DNA from: Spirochaetaceae bacterium
GTDB lineage: Bacteria; Spirochaetota; Spirochaetia; Treponematales; Breznakiellaceae
Reading direction: 5' to 3'
DNA: 7,742 bases
Assembly: GCA_031284645.1 (NCBI GenBank)
Contig: JAITXS010000138.1
Span: 1-7,742 of the forward strand
A program made the position numbers and the translations under genes. The notes below the pieces were generated by a model that was not told the DNA's origin, made no database searches, and saw nothing but the letters and a program-made list of their open reading frames with translations. Positions 1 through 5,441 of this stretch are shown here, piece after piece. Within the stretch, counting starts at the first letter, position 1, and the number at the start of each line of letters is the position of its first letter.

Positions 1-84
1 CGACAGGTATTCTGCTACCGTGTCAGCCAAAGAGAAAATAGACCGGACTCTCTCCGATATGATATCTCTCACCCTTTTCCTCAT
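1..84 (-). CDS. Unidentified protein, N-terminal fragment (runs off the window)
   Basis: An open frame begins at ATG 84 on the minus strand and is still open at base 1, giving 28 codons that start MRKRVRDIISERVRSIFSLA. The fragment is basic and probably helical, and too short to assign to a family. An in-frame GTG at 72-70 is an equally good or better start, because GAGG lies 6 bases before it while nothing like a ribosome binding site precedes ATG 84. The promoter at 91-120 points into this frame and would start the transcript close to base 85, so the message would have a leader of only about a dozen bases (GTG start) or be essentially leaderless (ATG start). Promoter position and open frame support a real gene; its identity is unknown. 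Confidence 0.5.
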   Translation of the reverse strand, partial: MRKRVRDIISERVRSIFSLADTVAEYLS

Positions 85-90
85 GATGTT

Positions 91-120
91 AGTTTATGAT
101 GGATGGCGGGTTTTTGTCAA
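91..120 (-). promoter_or_regulatory. Sigma-70-type promoter for the minus-strand gene at the left edge
   Basis: On the minus strand a perfect TTGACA lies at 120-115. A -10 box follows as CATAAA at 98-93 (spacer 16) or TAAACT at 96-91 (spacer 18), each matching consensus at 4 of 6 positions. Predicted transcription start is about base 84-86, at the beginning of the open frame. Confidence 0.5.
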
Positions 121-160
121 GCGATCTTTAGCACATCTCATTTGAAAAGCATATACCTTA

Positions 161-426
161 GGGTTATGGGTCTGGGGTAATAGGGTTTAGCTTTTACCAG
201 AAAGCCTGGACCGTACCCAACTCTCCTTTCCTCCAGCTTCGGGATGAGCGGTGGAGTTCTGATCTCTCCAATACCCTCTACCCTTAACCCTACTACCCTT
301 GGAATATCGCTTTAGTGGCAGTGTCCACCCCGAAGAGGGCCGATATCTCAAATGTGAAGGCTTCCCGACCAAGGTGAGAGGTAAAACCCTTAAAAAACCC
401 AATAGGCTTTTTTAAGGGTTTTTTTT
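161..426 (+). ncRNA. Candidate structured RNA of unknown class, ending in its own terminator
   Basis: No credible gene covers this stretch, but the plus strand contains many complementary segments. TTTTACC (192-198) pairs with GGTAAAA (380-386), and AAGCC (202-206) with GGCTT (359-363). CTCCA (231-235) pairs with TGGAG (252-256). ATATCG (304-309) pairs with CGATAT (341-346) and encloses two small hairpins, GTGG/CCAC (315-328) and CCC/GGG (329-339). The transcript would end at the hairpin and T-run at 383-426. The strand is chosen from that T-run. A weak promoter may exist (TTGAAA at 142-147, TATGGG at 165-170, spacer 17), so the 5' end is uncertain. The size would suit a 6S-like RNA, but I see no diagnostic sequence; an attenuator or leader is the alternative. 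Confidence 0.4.
383..426 (+). terminator. Strong intrinsic terminator
   Basis: The 15-base arms at 383-397 and 408-422 are perfectly complementary and CC/GG pairs extend them towards the loop. Eight T residues run from 419 to 426. The left arm (AAAACCC, 383-389) is also complementary to GGGTTT/TTTTACC at 183-198, so a competing antiterminator pairing is possible. Confidence 0.8.
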
Positions 427-586
427 ATTTAAAATTTATCCTACTGCCTTTTACACTTGCTTCTGTGTAATTTTATAAAATGCACTTTTTTTGCAGATAC
501 ATTAAAGCAAAAAACACACGGTGCACCATTTCAAAATGAGGCGTTGCGCCGTTTCGGTATCTTTTTCGATGAGGCACTGCGCGCCC
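427..586. other. Non-coding spacer with an imperfect 33-bp-spaced direct repeat
   Basis: This stretch lies between the terminator and the promoter of the zinc-ribbon operon. ATGAGGCGTTGCGCC (536-550) and ATGAGGCACTGCGCGCC (569-585) form an imperfect pair 33 bases apart. A GGTGCACC palindrome lies at 520-527. The frame of the downstream gene stays open through here back to 457, but the good ribosome site at 656-661 and the promoter inside the frame argue that it is not translated as an extension. Confidence 0.35.
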
Positions 587-616
587 TTGACATTTCTCTT
601 TTAATTGTGTTATATG
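587..616 (+). promoter_or_regulatory. Sigma-70-type promoter of the zinc-ribbon/rpsT/HU operon
   Basis: A perfect TTGACA lies at 587-592, and TATATG at 611-616 (spacer 18; 4 of 6 matches). Predicted transcription start is about 622-624, giving a leader of about 45 bases before the ATG at 667. Confidence 0.6.
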
Positions 617-666
617 AGTACATAACGAAATTAAAAATCGGTATTCCGGTTTTTCAAGGAGAAAAT

Positions 667-837
667 ATGGCTGCGGCAAGTAAAAACGCGCGTACAACGA
701 GTACTACCCAGAAATTTTTTTGTTCCTGCGGTGGCGAGGTCAAAATGAAAACACTTTTCGAGAACGGGAAAGTAAAAAATCTCGCGGAATGTGAAAAATG
801 CAAGAGGACCGAGCGTCGGCCCTCAGATTTCAAATGA
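667..837 (+). CDS. Small zinc-ribbon protein, function unknown
   Basis: A 56-residue basic protein. It has a flexible Ala/Ser/Thr/Lys-rich N-terminus (1-16), then F-F-C-S-C-G-G with Cys19 and Cys21, and a second pair Cys42 and Cys45 in ECEKCKR. A CxC plus CxxC arrangement about 20 residues apart is what a single zinc ribbon looks like; such folds bind nucleic acid or protein. The start is ATG 667, because AAGGAG at 656-661 lies 5 bases before it. The frame continues upstream to 457, but the promoter at 587-616 lies inside that part. The gene is first in an operon with rpsT (28 bases downstream) and the HU-family gene, so a role near the ribosome or nucleoid is a reasonable guess from context only. 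I do not recognise a named family. Confidence 0.75.
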   Translation: MAAASKNARTTSTTQKFFCSCGGEVKMKTLFENGKVKNLAECEKCKRTERRPSDFK

Positions 838-865
838 TTTAATTTCTTGTTATGGAGGTTTTGTT

Positions 866-1141
866 TTGGCAAAGAAAAAGAGTTCAGCAGAAAAACGGCA
901 TAGACAGAGTGAGGAGCGGCGCTTGAGGAATAAGTCGGTTAAGACGGCGCTGCGGACAAGTGCAAAGAAAGTTGTCGTTTTCGTTCAGAAAAAAGAAGGT
1001 GAAGATGCCGCTTTGGCTCTTAAAGATATGATTAAACGGATTGACACGGCGGCCCGTAAGGGGATCATTAAAAAGAATACCGCCGCACGTAAAAAATCAA
1101 GAATGCAGAAGCTCTTCAACACATTGCAAGCAGTAAATTAG
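866..1141 (+). CDS. rpsT: 30S ribosomal protein S20
   Basis: S20 binds 16S rRNA at the bottom of the small subunit and helps its assembly. The 91-residue product matches the family in length and pattern: AKKKSSAEKRHRQSEERRLR at the N-terminus, RNKSVKTALRTSAKKV after it, and a basic C-terminal part with GIIKKNTAARKKSRMQK. The start is TTG 866: GGAGG at 854-858 is 7 bases upstream, and the next residues (AKKK) match where S20 normally begins. A frame open from ATG 791 would add 25 residues overlapping the preceding gene and is not credible. E. coli rpsT also starts at UUG, where the weak start takes part in autoregulation by S20; the same may apply here. The gene sits between the zinc-ribbon gene and the HU gene. 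Confidence 0.95.
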   Translation: MAKKKSSAEKRHRQSEERRLRNKSVKTALRTSAKKVVVFVQKKEGEDAALALKDMIKRIDTAARKGIIKKNTAARKKSRMQKLFNTLQAVN

Positions 1142-1185
1142 GTTTTGATGATGACAAAGAGCTTCCGTTTCCTTTTTGAGGCTGT

Positions 1186-1566
1186 ATGCAGGACGAAAAA
1201 TTCACAAAAGCCGATATCATCGATGAAATTTATGTAAAATCGGGGTTAAGTCGTCAGGATATCAAGTTAGTATTTGATATGATTTTTTCCGAAATCAAGG
1301 AAGCCCTTGTTAGCGGGAAAAAAATTGAACTTCGTGGTGTGGGCACATTTGAGCTAAGAATCAGAACGGGAAGAAATAAGGCAAGGAATCCGCGTACCGG
1401 AGAGACTGTACAGTCTTATCCGCACCGTGTCGTTATCTTCCGTCCGGGACAAGATTTAAAGCGCAGCGTTTGGGAAATAAAAGAAGAATCCCTGTCCAAA
1501 GATTTTTCCGGCAGCTTACTTGTTAAAAAAAACGAGAGCTCGTCCGGTACAGACACCATAGAATAG
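1186..1566 (+). CDS. hup: HU/IHF-family DNA-binding protein with C-terminal extension
   Basis: A nucleoid-associated protein that would bind and bend DNA as a dimer. The helical dimer part covers about residues 6-43 (FTKADIIDEIYVKSGLS). The family signature is IELRGVGTFELRIR (47-60) followed by the DNA-gripping arm with RNPRTGE (67-73), in which Pro69 corresponds to the intercalating proline. The conserved domain ends near residue 98. About 28 more residues follow, rich in Ser, Glu and Asp, which ordinary 90-residue HU proteins lack. The start is ATG 1186, with GAGG at 1178-1181, 4 bases upstream. It lies 44 bases after rpsT as the last gene of the operon, before a strong hairpin. Whether it is HU-like or IHF-like cannot be decided by eye. 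Confidence 0.92.
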   Translation: MQDEKFTKADIIDEIYVKSGLSRQDIKLVFDMIFSEIKEALVSGKKIELRGVGTFELRIRTGRNKARNPRTGETVQSYPHRVVIFRPGQDLKRSVWEIKEESLSKDFSGSLLVKKNESSSGTDTIE

Positions 1567-1621
1567 AGCAGTAAAACGCAGATTACCGGCGTATTCTATT
1601 GAACAAGCATCCCTGTTGAAT

Positions 1622-1673
1622 AAAACCAATGAAGAATTCCGCCAGGCTACGGCGGGTTCTTTCATTGGTTTTT
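1622..1673. terminator. Terminator between convergent operons, probably bidirectional
   Basis: AAAACCAATGAA (1622-1633) pairs with TTCATTGGTTTT (1661-1672), and GAATTCCGCC with GGCGGGTTC inside it, leaving a short loop around 1644-1649. On the plus strand the hairpin runs into TTTTT after the HU gene. On the minus strand it ends in TTTTATT, about 95 bases after the ffh stop, so it can close both operons. A smaller inverted repeat (GATTCAG 1677-1683 / CTGAATC 1696-1702) lies on the ffh side. Confidence 0.8.
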
Positions 1674-1767
1674 GGGGATTCAGTCTGTAATGTTTCTGAA
1701 TCATTGATCGTAAAAATTCCTCTTGTTCAAAATTTTTTGAGATCTATGCCCTTGACCTGTTTAAGGC

Positions 1768-3108
1768 TTATTTCCCGAAATTTGCCAACATTGCCTGCGC
1801 GGCTGCGGGATTGCGGCTTAGTTTTGACATCTTTTTCATCATACTACGCATCTTTTCGAATTTTTTAATAAGACGCCCGACTTCGGCAACCGAGCTTCCC
1901 GAGCCTTTTGCTATGCGGGAACGGCGCGAAGGGCCTATAATCAAAAAATTAGCCCGCTCTTTAGGGGTCATTGATGAAATAATAACCTCGTGTTTTTTTA
2001 ATTCAGCTTTTTCTATATCTTCCTCACTCACTTTACCCGCCATACCGGGGATCATTTCAAGCATAGAGTTGATCGATCCCATTTTTTTAACAGCGCGAAG
2101 CTGGGTAAGATAATCTTCCAGAGTAAAGTTTTCTTTTTCGATTTTCTTTTGAAGGGCAAAGGCTTCTTCTTTATTCATCACCTCTTGCGCTTTTTCAACA
2201 AGACTGACCACATCTCCCATGCCGAGAATACGGGATGCGATGCGCTCAGGGTGGAATACTTCGAAATTATCGAGTTTTTCACCGGTACCGATGAACTTTA
2301 GGGGTTTTCCGGTAACGGTTTTGAGCGAAAGTGCGGCCCCTCCCCGTGTGTCTGAATCGAATTTTGTCAGAATAACACCGCTTAACCCGATTTTTTCATC
2401 AAAGGTCTTGGCAATATCAACAGCGGATTGACCTGTCATGCTGTCCGCGACAAGCAGACACTCGCAGGGATTTGCGATCTTCTTGAGACGGAGGAGTTCC
2501 TCCATCATCGGCTCATCAATCTGGAGTCGTCCGGCAGTATCGACAATCATCGTGTCGATCATATTCTTTTGCGCCCAGGAATAGGCATTTTTGAAAAGTG
2601 CTATAGGGTCTTTTGCCCCGTCCTCGCGATGAATCGGCGTGTCAATCTCTTGTGCAAGCACAGCAAGCTGTTCCGCAGCTGCGGGGCGCACCAGATCGCA
2701 GGCCACAAGCATGGGTCTGCGTTTTTCTTTTTTCAGACGCAGCGCAAGTTTAGCCGAGCTTGTTGTTTTACCGGAACCTTGAAGACCGAGCATCAGAATA
2801 ACTGAAATTGTGTCCGGCGGCCCGAGTTGTAAATCCTGTTTAGTGTCCCCGAGATATGATACTAACTTATCGTGAACTATTTTGATAAATTGCTGTCCGG
2901 GATCGACCGCACGGAGAACTTTTGCTCCCTGGGCTTCCTCAATCGTTGAATTGACAAAACGGCGTACCACCCTGAGATTAACATCTGCCTCAAGCAGCGC
3001 GGTCTTGATTGTCTCGACAGCATCGGTAATATTTTTTTCGCTGATTGTGGATTTTCCTGCCACAAATTTCAGCGCATCCTGTACTCTCGTGGTTAATTTA
3101 TCTAACAT
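1768..3108 (-). CDS. ffh: Signal recognition particle GTPase Ffh (SRP54)
   Basis: With 4.5S RNA this protein forms the SRP, which catches signal sequences and transmembrane segments at the ribosome and hands them to FtsY at the membrane. The 446 residues show an N domain (1-100), then a G domain with P-loop GLQGSGKT (108-115), DTAGR (190-194), TKFD (248-251) and GTGEK (274-278). The Met-rich M domain (about 305-446) includes GSINSMLEMIPGM (344-356) and the RNA-binding SRRSRIAKGSG (394-404). The length is normal for the family. The start is ATG 3108, with GAGG 4 bases upstream. It is the last gene of the minus-strand operon, 78 bases after cdsA, and a possible small ORF overlaps its start. I see no separate promoter in that gap. 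Confidence 0.97.
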   Translation of the reverse strand: MLDKLTTRVQDALKFVAGKSTISEKNITDAVETIKTALLEADVNLRVVRRFVNSTIEEAQGAKVLRAVDPGQQFIKIVHDKLVSYLGDTKQDLQLGPPDTISVILMLGLQGSGKTTSSAKLALRLKKEKRRPMLVACDLVRPAAAEQLAVLAQEIDTPIHREDGAKDPIALFKNAYSWAQKNMIDTMIVDTAGRLQIDEPMMEELLRLKKIANPCECLLVADSMTGQSAVDIAKTFDEKIGLSGVILTKFDSDTRGGAALSLKTVTGKPLKFIGTGEKLDNFEVFHPERIASRILGMGDVVSLVEKAQEVMNKEEAFALQKKIEKENFTLEDYLTQLRAVKKMGSINSMLEMIPGMAGKVSEEDIEKAELKKHEVIISSMTPKERANFLIIGPSRRSRIAKGSGSSVAEVGRLIKKFEKMRSMMKKMSKLSRNPAAAQAMLANFGK

Positions 3109-3179
3109 AAGGCCTCACATTTTTTTATATTTGCTGTTTTAAGAATATCAGAACTATACCCAAGCCTCTCTTTTGCCAT
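3102..3179 (-). CDS. Possible 25-residue leader peptide overlapping the ffh start
   Basis: ATG at 3179-3177 begins 7 bases after the cdsA stop and opens a 25-codon frame (MAKERLGYSSDI at the start, KKCEALC at the end) that stops at TAG 3104-3102. The stop lies across the ffh ATG (3108-3106), so the two frames overlap by 7 bases. The purine run AGAAGGGG ends one base before the ATG, which is a tight but possible ribosome site. The arrangement would allow translational coupling into ffh. I recognise no family, and a chance ORF is quite possible at this length. Confidence 0.3.
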   Translation of the reverse strand: MAKERLGYSSDILKTANIKKCEALC

Positions 3180-3186
3180 GCCCCTT

Positions 3187-4059
3187 CTATTTGATATTAA
3201 ACAAGACATTGTAGACGATAAAAAAGACCGGCGCGGCAAGGGCTATCGAGTCGATTGAATCAAGTATACCGCCGCGTCCCGGGATAAGGGTGCCGGAATC
3301 TTTAACGCCGGAGCTGCGCTTGAGCGCGGATTCAGCGAGATCCCCTACGATCGAAGCAATGCCTGTGGTTAAGCCTAAGACAATACCCGATACACCGGAA
3401 GAAAATCTTTCGGCATTGAATACCTCAGGCTGCCAGAGAGAAGCGAGAATGCCAACGGCGACAGAAGACGCAATACCGGCAATAAAACCCACCAGGCTTT
3501 TATTCGGGCTTGCCGCGATAATTCCCTTGCTTTTTCTGCCGAATAAAATACCAAAAAACCAGGCCATTGCGTCATTTGCCATAACAATGCACAGAAATGT
3601 TACAATAAGAATGGTTTGCGCTTGTACGGAATCAGAAAAAGTACTCATAAGGATAATACAGCCTAAAAACAAGCCAGGGTAGAATATCACGGAAAAACCT
3701 GCACTAACACGTAAATCCGCATCTTTAAGCTTTTGTGCCGGTGAAAAAGCACACCTGATTAAACAGTACGAGGCGCAGAGCAGCACTGCAGCCGCAGCAA
3801 GAAAGGGCGTCCAGTTAAAACTGACATAAAGGGTAAAAGCAAAGGGGGACAGCCCGCCGAAAACAGCGGCTTCCGCCACATTGAGTCCCGGATTTTTCTT
3901 TTTTAAGATATTGGCGAATTCTATTGCACCCAGTACGGAAAAAATAATCACGCAAATGTTAAGAGCAAGATGACTTTTTTGAGGAAACAAAAATACAACA
4001 GCAAGAAGCGCCGGAAGTCCTATGATAAAAATTATCAGTCGTTCCACAATATTTTTCAT
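3187..4059 (-). CDS. cdsA: Phosphatidate cytidylyltransferase (CDP-diglyceride synthase)
   Basis: An integral membrane enzyme that makes CDP-diacylglycerol from phosphatidic acid and CTP, the branch point for membrane phospholipids. The 290 residues are mostly hydrophobic segments, beginning with LIIFIIGLPALLAVVFLF near residue 8. Family landmarks are the NDAMAWFFGILFGR region (162-175), SPNKSLVGFIAG (184-195) and the C-terminal signature from GDLAESALKR (239-248) through KDSGTLIPGRGGILDSID (253-270). Two signature positions differ from the usual pattern: Arg replaces His in PGHGG, and Ser replaces Arg in the DR pair. The conserved Lys-Asp and the final Asp remain. The start ATG overlaps the uppS stop (ATGA), so the two are probably translationally coupled; GGAG lies 10 bases before it. 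Confidence 0.95.
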   Translation of the reverse strand: MKNIVERLIIFIIGLPALLAVVFLFPQKSHLALNICVIIFSVLGAIEFANILKKKNPGLNVAEAAVFGGLSPFAFTLYVSFNWTPFLAAAAVLLCASYCLIRCAFSPAQKLKDADLRVSAGFSVIFYPGLFLGCIILMSTFSDSVQAQTILIVTFLCIVMANDAMAWFFGILFGRKSKGIIAASPNKSLVGFIAGIASSVAVGILASLWQPEVFNAERFSSGVSGIVLGLTTGIASIVGDLAESALKRSSGVKDSGTLIPGRGGILDSIDSIALAAPVFFIVYNVLFNIK

Positions 4060-4805
4060 TTTGACACCGCTCCAAACCGGCGTTCCCGCTTACCGTAATC
4101 GGTGATCGCGTTTTTAAGATCTTCTTCCGTCCAATCAGGCCAGAAAAGATCGGAAATATAATATTCGGAGTACGCTCCTTCCCACAGAAGGAAATTACTC
4201 GTTCTAAACTCACCGGCAGTTCTGATGATAAAATCAGGGTCCGGAATATCAGGATTATCAAGATAAGCGCTTATCATATCCTCGCTCACAGAGGGCAGGC
4301 TCTTTTTCGAATCGCCATCCCCGCTTTGCCCGAGCATTCTGTTTACCGCACGGACAATCTCGTCACGGCCTCCGTAGTTCAGCGCAAGGACAACCTGCAT
4401 CCCATCGTAATCTTTCGTGTCATCACATGCTTTGTTGATTTCGGAGGCAATATCACGGGGCAAGCGATCCATGTCACCGGCATATCTCACCCTTAGACGA
4501 TCCGTACGATAATGGTCAAGCTCGGCGACAAGATAGCGTTTAACCAGAGAAAGTATAAAGTTCACCTCAGATTCCGCTCTTTTCCAGTTTTCAGTCGAAA
4601 ACACATACAAAGTAAGGTAACGCAGCCCAAGTCTGTTGGCGGCCTCAACAATCCTGCGGGCTGTTTTTAAGCCTTCAAGATGCCCGTCCGTCCGTTTAAG
4701 CCTGCGCTTTTGCGCCCATCTACCGTTCCCGTCCATAATGATACCAATATGAGCCGGAAACGGAGTGTTTGGCACGGGGGAGTCTGTCATGTTCTCCTTC
4801 CCCAT
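4056..4805 (-). CDS. uppS: Isoprenyl transferase (undecaprenyl diphosphate synthase)
   Basis: A cis-prenyltransferase that extends farnesyl diphosphate with isopentenyl diphosphate to make the C55 lipid carrier for cell-wall precursors. Motifs are HIGIIMDGNGRWA (19-31, with catalytic Asp25), FSTENW (69-74), NYGGRDEI (143-150) and RTAGEFRTSNFLLWEGAYSE (195-214), followed by LFWPDW. The usual form of the fourth motif is RTSGEQRLSNFLLWQ, so three positions vary. The length of 249 is typical. Two starts are possible: ATG 4805, with GAGG 7 bases before it and 2 bases from the frr stop, or ATG 4790, which has the longer AAGGAG site but only 3 bases of spacing. The latter would remove five residues outside the conserved domain. 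It sits between frr and cdsA, overlapping cdsA by ATGA. Confidence 0.95.
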   Translation of the reverse strand: MGKENMTDSPVPNTPFPAHIGIIMDGNGRWAQKRRLKRTDGHLEGLKTARRIVEAANRLGLRYLTLYVFSTENWKRAESEVNFILSLVKRYLVAELDHYRTDRLRVRYAGDMDRLPRDIASEINKACDDTKDYDGMQVVLALNYGGRDEIVRAVNRMLGQSGDGDSKKSLPSVSEDMISAYLDNPDIPDPDFIIRTAGEFRTSNFLLWEGAYSEYYISDLFWPDWTEEDLKNAITDYGKRERRFGAVSK

Positions 4806-4807
4806 AT

Positions 4808-5365
4808 TTAAACCTCGGTAATCTCTATTTCTTTCTCGTCTACAATTTTCTGAACCCGATCAATATAGCTATCCGTTAATTTCTGAAGTTCGGCTGAGTC
4901 TTTACTTTCCTCGTCTTCGGTAATTTTGCCATCCTTAAGGAGCTTTTTTAACTCGTCATTACCATCACGGCGGATATTCCGGATGGCAACCTTACCCTGT
5001 TCTGCGGCAGCCTTTGCCTGCTTAACAAGCTCCTTGCGCCGCTCTCCGGTAAGAGGCGGAATCGCAATACGGATAAGTTTCCCGTCATTTGACGGATTAA
5101 GAGAAAGCTCTGATGAACGGATTGCTTTTTCAATTTCGCCGATTAAAGCCTTGTCCCAAGGCTGAATCACGATAAGGCGCGCTTCGGGCACTGAAATATT
5201 CGCAACCTGATTAAGTGCTGTCGGCGTTCCGTAGGCCATAACCTTTACCTTGTCAAAGAGACTTGACTGCGCCCGTCCGGTACGGATACCCGCGAAATTT
5301 TCCTTAAGGCTTGCGATGGTTTTGTTCATCCGTTCTTCGGATGTTTTAGTAAGTTCACTACTCAT
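4808..5365 (-). CDS. frr: Ribosome recycling factor
   Basis: RRF acts with EF-G to split the post-termination ribosome. The 185-residue length is exactly typical. Visible landmarks are the N-terminal helix with FAGIRTGRAQSSLFD (24-38), NISVPEARLIVIQPWD (56-71) in the small second domain, IAIPPLTGERRKELVK (100-115), and the RNIRRDGNDELKK segment (129-141), whose arginine pair corresponds to the essential Arg132 region of the E. coli protein. The start is ATG 5365, with GAAGGA 5 bases before it. uppS follows after only 2 bases. tsf lies 76 bases upstream; pyrH, which often sits between tsf and frr in other bacteria, is absent here. Confidence 0.97.
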   Translation of the reverse strand: MSSELTKTSEERMNKTIASLKENFAGIRTGRAQSSLFDKVKVMAYGTPTALNQVANISVPEARLIVIQPWDKALIGEIEKAIRSSELSLNPSNDGKLIRIAIPPLTGERRKELVKQAKAAAEQGKVAIRNIRRDGNDELKKLLKDGKITEDEESKDSAELQKLTDSYIDRVQKIVDEKEIEITEV

Positions 5366-5384
5366 GTTTATCCTTCATGTATTT

Positions 5385-5427
5385 CCGTAGATTTTACGGA
5401 CAAGCGGATTTTCTTTAGCGCAGCTAA
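5385..5427 (-). other. Two small hairpins in the tsf-frr spacer
   Basis: TTAGC (5415-5419) and GCTAA (5423-5427) form a 5-bp stem with a 3-base loop. CCGTA (5385-5389) and TACGG (5395-5399) form another 5-bp stem with a 5-base loop, 9 bases before the frr ribosome site. Neither is followed by a T-run, so they are not terminators. They could be RNA processing or stability sites, or chance. Confidence 0.3.
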
Positions 5428-5441
5428 TGTACAGACAGCCA

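Noticed and set aside
187..390. Cobalamin, TPP or T-box riboswitch in the left non-coding region
   Set aside because: Short matches to parts of the conserved boxes appear (GCCACT on minus, CTGATCT on plus), but the other required elements (CTGAGA, AGTCAGGAGACC, GGTGGNACC) are missing.
187..402. 71-codon minus-strand frame over the left RNA locus
   Set aside because: It begins inside the terminator hairpin, lacks a ribosome site, and the base-pairing explains the sequence better. The composition is not convincing for a protein.
457..666. N-terminal extension of the zinc-ribbon protein back to 457
   Set aside because: A good promoter lies inside it (587-616), and AAGGAG is placed correctly for ATG 667.
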